Part shown: piece by piece, positions 51,101 to 58,902 of the stretch
Layout: each line of letters opens with the position of its first letter
Numbering within the stretch: position 1 is the first letter of the stretch
Source: Pterois miles
Taxonomy: Eukaryota > Chordata > Actinopteri > Perciformes > Scorpaenidae
Assembly: GCA_947000775.1 (NCBI GenBank)
Contig: CAMQGK010000052.1
Location: 31,402,501-31,466,500 of the forward strand
Direction of reading: 5' to 3'
DNA length: 64,000 nt
The notes under the pieces: model-generated
Database searches by the model: none
Told to the model about the DNA's origin: nothing
Seen by the model: the letters and a program-made list of their open reading frames with translations, nothing else
Position numbers and translations under genes: made by a program

Positions 51101-54100
51101 GGTCTGGGAGGCATTGTGACCACGTTGAACACAAGAGTAAATGCAGCTGTATTTTAAATCCACATCAACAAACATGTGGGTGGAAACACGGTATGCTAGG
51201 GCTTTCCTGAGGACCATTTAATGGGCTCTGGAGCTTTAGTAGTAATCAACAGCATTTTATTGAACACAAAATCTATGCCGAATGTGGTCTACAGAAAACA
51301 CTTGTGGTCCTCATAAGCCTAACAGAGTGCAGATATGGGAACAATGCGGTGAAGTGTGTTTCTCACCGTAGGACTCTCGTACTCCAATAACCAGCTGGGA
51401 GTCGAACGCCTCTCCCAACCTCTCAGCGTGGACAAGCTTCATAGCGCTGTCTTGTAGCCTGTTTTTAATGTTGGAGAAGATGGACTCGTTCCACGTGTCC
51501 AGCATCAGCTGAAGAGACACAAAGTCAGGATACGATGACAGTGTACAGCATGCTTATTTATTTGGGTTTTGCCCCCTCCTGCACCTCCTCCTCCTCCTCC
51601 TCACCTTGCGGACGATGCTGTCCTCCACGTTGGACTTCTTGTTGCTTCCTTGTTTGCCCATCAGAGTGATCTCGAGCTGACAGAAAGGCTTGGGCAGGAT
51701 GTCACACTGTGTGAAGAACTTCCTCCACTCTACGATGTAGGCCTTCAGCAACGCCGTGTCATCCTGGTGACTCAACACCCGCTGGGAAACGTGAGAATCA
51801 CAAATTGACAATAAATTTAGTCTCTGTATTATATTTAATTGTATTCATATTATTTATTTCTAAATTCTCTTTTTAGTACATGTCACCATCTTCAATTTCT
51901 GTATAATGTCATGACTATTGTGCGTTATTTCATATCGTTCTATGTGGCGCTGTGGTCTCTGTGAAATGTAATTTCGTTACCCTGTATGTAAGTCTCCTTG
52001 CGTATGCAGAAATGACAATAAAGCTATGTCTATGTCTTTATTTACCCTTTTGTAAATGTGCCTTAAAAGTGCCTTAAACCCACAATTTACAGTTACTATC
52101 TATAATTATGTGTTTATATTACTTTATTTGTTATGGTTTAGGCTGTAGTATTTTTTCTTAATAAAATAATAAAAAAGCATGATTCAAATAATCCCAATGA
52201 TGCACTCAGAGATGAATAGTTTATAGTGAACCAGCAACAGCCTCAGTTACTGGTTTGCTTTGTAAAACCAGGGACACTTACTGCTTGTGCTTGTTTGATG
52301 AAATCTAGGATATCCTCTTTGAGGGCCTGGTGGATCTTAGCTGGACCTTTGTCATCCCACAGGCACACAGCATGGACGTCTCTGTGGAAACAACAGTGGA
52401 GAAATTATACATACCTGTTAGCCTTCAACGATGATCCATGATGCATCAGGTGCATTATGTGAACTTACGAGAACAGGTCAAACCACTGCTGTTTGGTGAC
52501 AGACTCCTGCCGTAGCAGCTTCAGTACGATGGGACGCATCAGGTCCCATTTGTCCTCAAATTGAAGGGAGCCTTTGTTCTGGAAGTAGACAGGAGGGAAA
52601 TGAACTACATGACTCACTGTTCATCATCTTTGTCGTGAAGACAAGGCTTTGTTCACCAAACATCTGAAACACTAACAAGACTAAAGCAGAACAAAATATT
52701 AGGATAAACTACAATTTAACTTTATTTGTAACTTTTTTTGTAATAACTGTATTTTGTATTGTATACTGTAATTGCTACTTTACTTAGTGGGTAGTTTTGA
52801 GAATCCAAACGCCATCAATAATCATATAATAATTAATCAGAATTTATTTGTTGATTATATTCTGTATTAATAATCTCAATCTAGAAAATAACTAAATCTA
52901 TCACATATATGTAGTGGAGTAAAAAGTACAATATTAGTAGAGTAGAGATTAGTAGAGTAGAAGTATAAAGCAACAGATAAGGGAAATACTCTTTGTAGGA
53001 CTTCAAAAATTGTACTTAAGCACAGTACTTTTAGTCTGCGTGACCTTTATTTTCAGAAAACATGTAAAAAATTTTAAGCATAATAAGTATTTTCTAAAAT
53101 CTTGTTTCTTAATTCTAGTGCAGTGAAGTGCTTTATGCATTCTTGTTTCAGGGCACAGTCACTTCATTTATGTTTAAAACTGGAAGAAATGCTCTCACTG
53201 CACTAACAAGTGAGACTGCTGAGCACGATTTAACATCCGTTTTAATATTATAATGTTATATGATATGAACAATCTAAAAAATATTCTAAATTATTAAAAA
53301 ATAATTATTAAAACCTATTTAGCAGAGGTGGAAGAAGTATTCTTGTCTTTTATTTAAGTAAGAATAGTACTAATACCACACTGTGAAAATACTCCACTGA
53401 GTAATAGTCCCGCATTATATTACTTCATTATCAACTAAATGCACCAAAAGTAAAAGTACTCATTGTATCAGAATAATAAATATTATATAATGGGTTACCA
53501 TTTTTGATGCATTAATATGTAAGCATCACTATTGTTGTAGCTGGTAAAGGAGTAATTTACTTTATTTGTTGTTTCGCTGTGGTTGATTATCATATATATA
53601 TATATATTTTCTATTGATAACCAGATTTTGTAAAAAGTAATAAGTAACTACAGCTGTCAGTAGTGGAGTAGAAAGTACAGTATTCCCCCCAAAGATGTAG
53701 TGGAGTAGAATTATAAAGTAGCACAAAATACAAATACTCAAGCACAGTACAAATACCTCAAATTTGAACATTACACCAAGTAAACAATAAGTTGTCATAA
53801 ATAAATAATAGAGGCATTTAACAGTCAAAACCACTGCGTGAATTTAATTTGTTTAATAAAACAGGTTTTATAGGACTCATAGCCAGAATTGTCCTAATAA
53901 GATTGTTTTTCTGCTCTGGACTGCTGAACACACTTTCAACATCCCCTTTAATGCTCATATTATGAATATTATGAATGATTATTATGAATATATATATAAA
54001 ATATCAGAATCTGTCAAATGCAATAAGTAACTACAGATGTCAATAGTGGAGTAGAAAGCACAGTATCACAGTATTTCCCCCTAAGATGTAGTGGAGTAGA

Positions 54101-55655
54101 ATTATAAAGTAACAACAAACACAGTATAAGTACATCAAATTTTTACATTGGAAACAGTAAACAGTAAGTTGTCATAATTAAATAATAGAGGCATTTAACA
54201 GTCAAAACTACTGTGTGAATTAGTTTAATAAAATAAGTTTTTAGGCCAGCATTGTCCTTCTTTTTGCTCTGAGACCCTTTTAAAGATTATTATTGTATTT
54301 ACGTGCTGTATGCTTTGTTCTATGTATAATTATTAAGTTTTTAAGGACCATACTTTCCACCGCTGAGGTTGGTACAGTGCATGATAGCACATAATAGAGA
54401 TAGTGGCAGAGGGGAGGACCAGGAGGAAGCTGGAGTCTATTCTGAAGAACCCCTTCCACCCCCTCTATGACCAACTGGTCCAGATGAGGAGTACATTCAG
54501 CCAGAGACTGATCCCCCCTCGGCACACTACAAACCGTCTGGGTCAGTCCTTTCTTTTGGTGGCCATCAGGCTCCATAACCAAGGTCTGATCCCCATGTGA
54601 CTGATCATCTGCTCCGTATTTATTCCAAATGTATATAATTACACATAATTATATAATTACATATACATATGCTGTGCATATACAATACTCACCACCTGCT
54701 GCACTTTACTTATTACTGTTACTGTTACTTATTTATTTTTATTGTCAATTATCTTCATTGCACCTTATTTCATTCACTGCACCTTCTCTTTTACTTTTTA
54801 CTGTACTGTATCTATCTGTACTGTTGTTGTTGATGCTGCTAAGACACCCGAATTTCCCTCCGGGGATTAATAAAGGTTCATTTTATCTTATCTTATCTTA
54901 TCTTATCTTAGTAAATAATGCACTCGGGAATTGCCTGTCTGCCCATGCTGTACATATAAAGGCTATTTTCCCACACAAAACTCTTCTATTTTGACAGAAA
55001 TGTCATTTTTCTCTAACCGGTACACACCTTAAATCTGTGTCTCCTACAGTAGCTGTGTCACCTCCCTTTTAATGATATATGAACAGTGACTGAATTAAAT
55101 CATATTGCCAAATGTTCCTGTCAAGCTAAACTTAGTTGACAAGCTAGCAGCTGAGGATTAACGTTGACTCAATGCACAGAAACTGCTACGACAGTTGCTT
55201 TTGGCAGCCTTTAGCATGTCTTTAAGGGGATGGTCATCTGCAGATTCCTGTGCCACTGAAGTGACAGATGATATGAGATATGTAGCTAGCGTATACATAG
55301 ATTATATTTATGTTTTAGCGCAGGTTAAACTAGCGATATGTCCCCTATCTGTTCTCTGGCCCCGTTTCTCCGCGTCTGCCTCTTTCCTTCATATGTAGTT
55401 AGCGATGTTGTAGCTATTCTATTTAGCTAAATCAGTGATAAGTAGCTAGCTAATGTTAGCCAGATGTAATTTAACTGCTCCCTGCTAAAGTCAACACTGA
55501 CAGCGCAGTCGCGTACAGGTGCTGTGTAATGTCCCTTAAGTTTGGAGCTAAACGTCAACGCCACGCCACGCAAGTGACACTCACTTTAGCGAGCGTTAAA
55601 TAGAAAATAATTGAATTGAAGTGGGTCCTACCTTTAGCAAATTAGACGTCGCCAT
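38952..55655 (-). CDS. cul5: Cullin-5, complete gene, 19 coding exons, 780 aa
   Basis: Cullin-5 is the scaffold of CRL5 ubiquitin ligases. Its N-terminal cullin repeats bind Elongin B/C with SOCS-box receptors, and its C-terminal cullin-homology domain binds RBX2 (RNF7). It acts in cytoplasm and nucleus and is activated by neddylation. All 19 exons listed below join with consistent phase and GT-AG introns; coding length is 2,343 bases, i.e. 780 codons plus stop, the same length as human CUL5. The sequence matches mammalian CUL5 nearly throughout. The neddylation motif IIQIMKMRKR is in the last exon with the acceptor lysine at residue 724 (39123-39125). The start ATGGCGACGTCTAATTTG (MATSNL) is 30-40 bases below a CpG promoter palindrome. 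No frameshift or stop is seen. Introns carry many transposons. Teleosts may have cul5a and cul5b; the paralog is not resolved. Confidence 0.97.
39310..39433 (-). CDS. cul5: cul5 coding exon 18 (residues 675-716)
   Basis: One base completes Ile675, then KNSKVQKRGKINLIGRLQL, ending IVQLRILRTQ with a GTACGG donor. Confidence 0.96.
40030..40148 (-). CDS. cul5: cul5 coding exon 17 (residues 636-675)
   Basis: Reads SLVAFPKLKRQVLSYDPVV, then SSPKDFAEGTLFYVNQEFSL plus two bases of Ile675, with a GTGAGG donor. It has more substitutions relative to mammals than its neighbours. Confidence 0.94.
40328..40489 (-). CDS. cul5: cul5 coding exon 16 (residues 582-635)
   Basis: Reads ITFKNEVGQYDLEVTTFQLA and ends PDAELRRTLW with a GTAAAT donor. 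It is 54 codons, phase 0. Confidence 0.97.
41281..41456 (-). CDS. cul5: cul5 coding exon 15 (residues 523-581)
   Basis: Reads DSVNIKILNAGAWSRSSEKV, includes NHSGRKLHWHH, and ends MSNGI with a GTGAGT donor. It belongs to the alpha/beta domain that holds the RBX RING partner. Confidence 0.97.
42097..42728. mobile_element. 632-bp foldback MITE bounded by TTAA
   Basis: Left end TTAAAGGGATAGTG (42097-42110) and right end CACTATCCCTTTAA (42715-42728) are perfect 14-bp inverted repeats. Further in, CTACAGGAAACTGAAGCCGT and ACGGCTTCAGTTCCCTGTAG are opposed, as are GTTTGTTTGTGTTATTGTG and CACAATAACACAAACAAAC. The arms are about 280 bases and meet near 42,410. TTAA at both ends suggests a piggyBac-type target site. 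It lies in a cul5 intron. Confidence 0.7.
42757..42880 (-). CDS. cul5: cul5 coding exon 14 (residues 482-523)
   Basis: Reads EVGMPADYVNKLARMFQDIK and ends HNKLALP plus one base of Ala523, with a GTAAGA donor. The foldback MITE ends 29 bases beyond this exon, inside the next intron. Confidence 0.95.
42987..43118 (-). CDS. cul5: cul5 coding exon 13 (residues 438-481)
   Basis: Reads LLVLKYVQNKDVFMRYHKAH, then LTRRLILDISADSEIEE, ending EWLR with a GTGAGA donor. It is 44 codons and one of the most conserved parts of the protein. Confidence 0.97.
43165..43916 (+). mobile_element. Decayed Tc1-like transposon, 5'-truncated
   Basis: The plus strand holds the second half of a Tc1 transposase in broken frames: VELFGHNSKRYVWCKNN, GGGSIMLWGSVSSAGTGALV, FTFQHDNDPKHPSRLIKEWL, KSRCAMLIDSYPKRL. 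Only the second catalytic Asp (QHDND) is retained. The WSDE segment is shortened by about nine bases, and the segment with the final Glu is deleted after ERPSQ. The 3' end CAGGGGTGTGGAGAC..TATCCACTG then TA is a Tc1 terminus; the 5' terminus is missing. Confidence 0.85.
44030..44370 (+). repeat. Member of the fold-back repeat family
   Basis: Shares GGAGTCTGGTGGCT, GTGACTTTC, CTGTCTGCTTCTCCAAA and ACTGTATGTAACGT with 25,560-26,330 in the same order. It is in the same cul5 intron as the Tc1 remnant. Confidence 0.5.
44442..44574 (-). CDS. cul5: cul5 coding exon 12 (residues 393-437)
   Basis: Reads VGLKTQPESKCPELLANYCD and ends EEIEAKLKEV with a GTACGT donor. It marks the start of the cullin-homology region. 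The following intron (43119-44441) contains a decayed Tc1 transposon. Confidence 0.95.
44663..44727 (-). CDS. cul5: cul5 coding exon 11 (residues 372-393)
   Basis: Reads AYKAVVNDATIFKLELPMKQ, then K and two bases of Gly393, with a GTAAGA donor. It is a short 65-base exon. Confidence 0.94.
44821..44928 (-). CDS. cul5: cul5 coding exon 10 (residues 336-371)
   Basis: Reads DSEKYVEQLLTLFNRFSRLV and ends RFLTARDK with a GTCAGC donor, a weaker match to consensus than the other cul5 donors. It is 36 codons, phase 0. Confidence 0.95.
45264..45394 (-). CDS. cul5: cul5 coding exon 9 (residues 292-335)
   Basis: Two leading bases complete Lys292, then LHLMFSLMDKVPSGIEPM, ending MVATAETITS with a GTGAGT donor. 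Confidence 0.96.
46130..46675 (+). mobile_element. TAGGGCTGTCAA MITE, copy 3 (cul5 intron)
   Basis: Ends with TTGACAGCCCTA (46664-46675), the exact inverted complement of the left end of copy 1. It lies in the cul5 intron between exons 8 and 9. Confidence 0.55.
46700..46860 (+). mobile_element. Small L1/Tx1-like LINE fragment
   Basis: A plus frame reads AKHAHIFWKSPEIGVSFGV. A second degenerate copy is at about 45,955-46,045 (GAAGATGGCGAAACATGCAC in both). It is a likely relic of an L1-type reverse transcriptase tail. Confidence 0.4.
47336..47429 (-). CDS. cul5: cul5 coding exon 8 (residues 261-292)
   Basis: Reads LMECCVNALVTSFKETILAE and ends KRNETE plus one base of Lys292, with a GTGAGT donor. 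Confidence 0.96.
47773..48103 (+). mobile_element. tRNA-derived SINE with perfect 12-bp TSD
   Basis: Head CACGGTGGTGCAGTGGTTAG with A box TGGTGCAGTGG (47785-47795). The B-box position is GGTTTGAAACC (47828-47838), one CpG decayed to TpG. Body and GGATGAATGG tail follow. ACATTATGGTTA flanks it at 47761-47772 and 48104-48115. Confidence 0.85.
48190..48610 (+). repeat. Dispersed GGGGGATCCCGAGGCGTTTCC-type repeat
   Basis: Contains TCCCGAGGCGTTTCCAGGCC, CTCCCCAGGGAGGTGACCAG, ACCACCTCAACTGGCTCC and GGATGGCTGAGCTTCTCACC, strings I associate with an abundant teleost interspersed repeat (probably a LINE 3' portion). It is in the cul5 intron between exons 7 and 8. Confidence 0.5.
48808..48888 (-). CDS. 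cul5: cul5 coding exon 7 (residues 234-260)
   Basis: Reads ADSKLREEEKRALRYLETRR and ends DCNSVQA with a GTGAGT donor. It is 27 codons, phase 0 at both ends. It is too short to stand out as an ORF but is unambiguous by match and phase. Confidence 0.94.
50196..50341 (-). CDS. cul5: cul5 coding exon 6 (residues 185-233)
   Basis: Reads NLCSNPDDKLQIYRDNFEKA and ends NGVQNYMKY with a GTGAGT donor. The two leading bases complete Val185. Confidence 0.96.
51367..51508 (-). CDS. cul5: cul5 coding exon 5 (residues 138-185)
   Basis: Reads LMLDTWNESIFSNIKNRLQD and ends VIGVRESY plus the first base of Val185, with a GTGAGA donor. Confidence 0.96.
51605..51781 (-). CDS. cul5: cul5 coding exon 4 (residues 79-137)
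   Basis: Reads RVLSHQDDTALLKAYIVEWR and ends NVEDSIVRK with a GTGAGG donor. It is 59 codons, phase 0 at both ends. A purine-rich GAGG run follows the donor on the transcribed strand. Confidence 0.96.
52282..52381 (-). CDS. cul5: cul5 coding exon 3 (residues 45-78)
   Basis: Reads DVHAVCLWDDKGPAKIHQ and ends IKQAQA with a GTAAGT donor. The DVHAVCLWDD segment (residues 46-55) belongs to the adaptor-facing surface of the first cullin repeat. Confidence 0.95.
52469..52578 (-). CDS. cul5: cul5 coding exon 2 (residues 9-45)
   Basis: Reads NKGSLQFEDKWDLMRPIV and ends WFDLF plus two bases of Ser45, with a GTAAGT donor. It is the start of the first cullin repeat. Confidence 0.95.
52915..54200 (+). 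repeat. GTAGTGGAGTAGAA-type repeat array
   Basis: GATGTAGTGGAGTAGAATTATAAAGTA-like strings followed by CTCAAGCACAGTAC recur at about 53,690, 54,080 and 52,910, and again upstream of cul5 at 56,095, 57,170 and 57,955. It looks like one interspersed family with several nested or tandem insertions. Confidence 0.55.
54380..54910 (+). mobile_element. LINE 3' end with ORF2 C-terminus and TCTTA tail (type A)
   Basis: A plus frame (54403-54600) encodes the last 65 codons of a non-LTR retrotransposon ORF2 (RRKLESILKNPFHPLYDQLV, FLLVAIRLHNQGLIPM, stop). A 3'UTR with TCCCTCCGGGGATTAATAAA and (TTATC)n at 54,884-54,909 follows. The clade (CR1/L2/Rex-like) cannot be fixed from this fragment. Shorter 3' fragments are at 5,280-5,330, 16,430-16,460 and, reversed, 21,554-21,780. 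Confidence 0.75.
55632..55655 (-). CDS. cul5: cul5 coding exon 1 (residues 1-8)
   Basis: Encodes MATSNLLK, then a GTAGGA donor. The ATG is in a strong context (AACATGG). It is followed by the largest cul5 intron (52579-55631, about 3.05 kb), which holds a LINE 3' end. Confidence 0.93.
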
Positions 55656-55683
55656 GTTCCCCTCAACTTATCCTCTCGTAAAA

Positions 55684-55693
55684 TCTCGCGAGA
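55684..55693. promoter_or_regulatory. TCTCGCGAGA palindrome at the cul5 promoter
   Basis: A perfect palindrome 29-38 bases upstream of the cul5 start codon. This motif is a recognised core element of TATA-less CpG promoters. It fits a housekeeping promoter with a very short 5'UTR. The same motif occurs at 32519-32528. Confidence 0.65.
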
Positions 55694-55699
55694 ACTACA

Positions 55700-55876
55700 C
55701 ACTGAAGCTTAACCTTATCTCATCACCGGCTCTTTCTAAATGTAAACAAATAAATAATAAGAGATATATTAAACAGTTAAAATCACTGTGTTAATTTGTT
55801 TATTTATATGATTTAATAATAATAAAAAATATATATATAAAACAACATTAAAACATAATGATTGAATTATATGTTT

Positions 55877-55910
<34 letters not shown>

Positions 55911-58902
55911 TGAGAGCGTTGCAGCAGTACAGCAGATTATCCTTAGCAGAGTATTCTGCTCTTTTATTTAAATCAAAGTAGTACTAATACCAAATTTTGA
56001 AAATACTAAATGTACCTAGTACCATAAATACAAGTTCTCATTGCAAAATACCCTGTATCAGATTACAAAATATTATATCTAGTTGTGAAGAGAAGTAGAA
56101 TTATAAAGTAGCATGAAATAAAAATACTCAAGCACAGTACATGTACCTCAAATATGTATATTATGCCACAGTTAATGGTGAACATCAGAAATGATGGATA
56201 TAATGTATAAATGTATATTTTAATATTATGTAGCTTTTTTTATTTCCTCACTGTGGTCTCATATAATTTGGTAAATATTTACTCTTTTTATCTTTATTTT
56301 TAATTTAAAAAAAATTCTGATAACACCTTTGTACCTTTACTTAAGAAACATTTTAAATTAAGAACTTTTACTTGTCATGGAGTAGTTTTGGACTAAGACA
56401 TTTGTACTTTTATTTAAATAAAGAATCTGAATACTTCTTCCACTACCACTACTACTACTACTGGGCTGTTACCTCATCCAGTACTGTTGCTTTTCATCAT
56501 AGTTTTTATGAAATAAGTCTTTAATAAGATAAGATAAGATAAGATATTCCTTTATTAGTCTATTATATGACCTTTAGTCCACTCTCAGAACAAGTTGTAG
56601 GCCATATACACGGGGAGGAAAGCAAGAAACAGTATCTGCACAGATTCAAGGACAGTTATTGTTTCTGACAATCAGTATGATGTTTGATATTATTCTTTCT
56701 CTGTCTCTTTCAAACACGTTCTCACGCAAACAAGACAGATTTTAACCATCACATGAGGAAGAAACAAGGGCAGTCTATGTAAACAGTGTTGGTTCTGAAG
56801 GTCATGGAAGTGAAAAATGTTGTTGGAGAAATGAAAAGCCTCTTGAAGATTCAGTTTCACGACACATTTGCTTGGTGCTGCAAGAAGCACTGAGATCCTT
56901 TACTTCAATCATCATCAATATCACAATTTAAGAAGACTCCAGCATCCAGCATTTAAACTTCTACTTGAGTAAAAATTTTGACAGCATAACATACAGAAAT
57001 AATGACAAGTAAAAATGCTAATTGTGCAGAATGGTCCCTTTCAGGGGTGATTATAGCAAACGTTGACTACATTTTTAAGTGTTGGCATTTTGATCTTAAG
57101 CAATACAACATACAAGATGATCTGTAAAGTAACAATAAAGTACAATGATAAGTACAATATTTCCCTCTGAGATGTAGTGGAGTAGAAGTATAAATAAGCA
57201 TAAAAATGGAAATAAATAAATATGAATATCACAAAATTGTACATGGGCACAGCTGAATAAATGTACTCAGGTACTTTCCACCACTGATTACTACCATACT
57301 GTAATTGCAAGAGTGCAACTTTTTGCTTAAGACGTTCTTAAACAATACAACTGTGTAGTACTGTACACTGTGTAATGCATTGGTGAACAGTAAAGTATTA
57401 AAAGTCAAAGTACTGTACCTGTTTCACAGTTTTGTATATTATCATAATGTAATTACTGATTAATAATTAACGTTTTACTTTTGCAATTGGTCGTGATGAA
57501 GTTAATTTTAACTACTTTATATAATGTTACTTAAGTAACGTTTCACTTGTAGTGGAGTATTTTCATAGTGTGGTATTAGTTCTTTTACCTCAGTAAAGGA
57601 TGTGCAAATTGAGGCCGGAACCTGCAAAAATCGAAAATCGATAACTACAAGGGCAAATAAATGGAAGAGTGGACGGAAAAGAGTACAAATAACACAAAGG
57701 TAAAAAAAAATAAATAAGTAAAACAGAAATATCAACATTCGTCACATTTGATCAGTTAATTAATGTCTAGATTTAATTTTAATATAATTTTTGGTACATT
57801 AATTTTTAATTTTGGCAGGTGCCGTCCTCCGTATAAAATACTTCCAGCACTGTTAAAATTATTTGATATAAGGAGATTTTTGCAGGGAACAAATACATCA
57901 TAATTTACAAGGTGTGATATCTGTATTAAAAATCTTTTAAAAAACAGTTCTTAAATAAGTGTAGTGGAGTAAATAGCACATTTCCCTCTGAAACGTGTAT
58001 AAAAAGGAAATATTTATGTTAAATATCTCAAAATTGCACTAAAATACGGAACTTTGGCAGTTTAGCGATTCTCATCAGCACCAGACCAAGTTTGTCTGCA
58101 CGGTGCAGACGTCATCTAGATTTGTTTTTTTTGACCAATCAGAGAGCACGGTTGAGTGGCACTAGAGAGCACGAAGTTAGATTGACTTACTCGGAGTGAG
58201 AAGTTGGCAAACGTGGATGGTAATGTGGTGTGAATGGTGTGATTTCGGAAAACACGAACATGATTCGCAGCCGGAGAGTGTACCCACACTTGTCATGACT
58301 GAAGACGAAAAAGAAAACGTATGTACACTTCTGTTATTTGCACTGTGTCAGAATAGAGCTTGCACTTGCGTTATAGTGTCGGGAAGCCCAATGAATTACG
58401 CTGTAAACCAAACTGCTTTGAAAAAGCGACCGTTTAATATTGATGTGGTTGTTGCCAGTCCTTCATACCCATTTAGACACAATTAAACACACATTGAGAA
58501 TTATTAAGGGCTACTTTAAAATCCGGCATATATTAAATCTTGTAAGTATGGTTGTCATACTTGCACATTTTCAAAACGTGCTCACCTGTCCACTCATAGC
58601 TCCACCGCCTCTAATGTAAACCAAGTCTGTAAATCAGGTAATGTTAAATACAGTGTTGTAGACTATGCCGAATTGACCAGACTAGAAATGGGGCAAATCA
58701 GGTTGTCCGACTGGGAGTAATATTTTGTCCCATGGTACCATGATTTTGATAAGCATATTATGAGCCTAATCAGTCACATGAGGTACTGTGCATTGCATTC
58801 CTGAGGAGATTTGGTACCATGTTAGTCTGATGAAGACAGTAAAACTTAAAGACACTAATTCCCCCCAGATGTTTTCATCTTTATTTCTATTTTAATATCT
58901 AG
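55700..58902. other. Divergent intergenic region cul5 / slc35f2
   Basis: No RAB39A or other coding sequence is recognised. Contains an (ATAG)8 microsatellite at 55,877-55,910, further GTAGTGGAGTAGAA repeats and a LINE type-B tail at 56,524-56,560. The slc35f2 promoter and non-coding first exon should be here, but no CpG island marks them. A 96-codon plus ORF at 58,196 has no recognisable features. Confidence 0.55.
55877..55910 (+). repeat. (ATAG)8 microsatellite
   Basis: Perfect tetranucleotide run of 34 bases. Confidence 0.9.

Larger units (their letters stand above)
52579..55631 (-). other. cul5 intron 1
   Basis: Largest cul5 intron. It contains repeated GATGTAGTGGAGTAGAA blocks (about 52,915-54,150), a LINE 3' end (54,380-54,910), and next to exon 1 a zone rich in GCTAGC/GTTAGC words (about 55,130-55,460). 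No exon is seen. Confidence 0.6.

Noticed and set aside
58196..58486. 96-codon plus-strand ORF upstream of slc35f2
   Set aside because: No recognisable domain and no splice link to slc35f2 exon 1; could be chance, so left as part of the intergenic entry.
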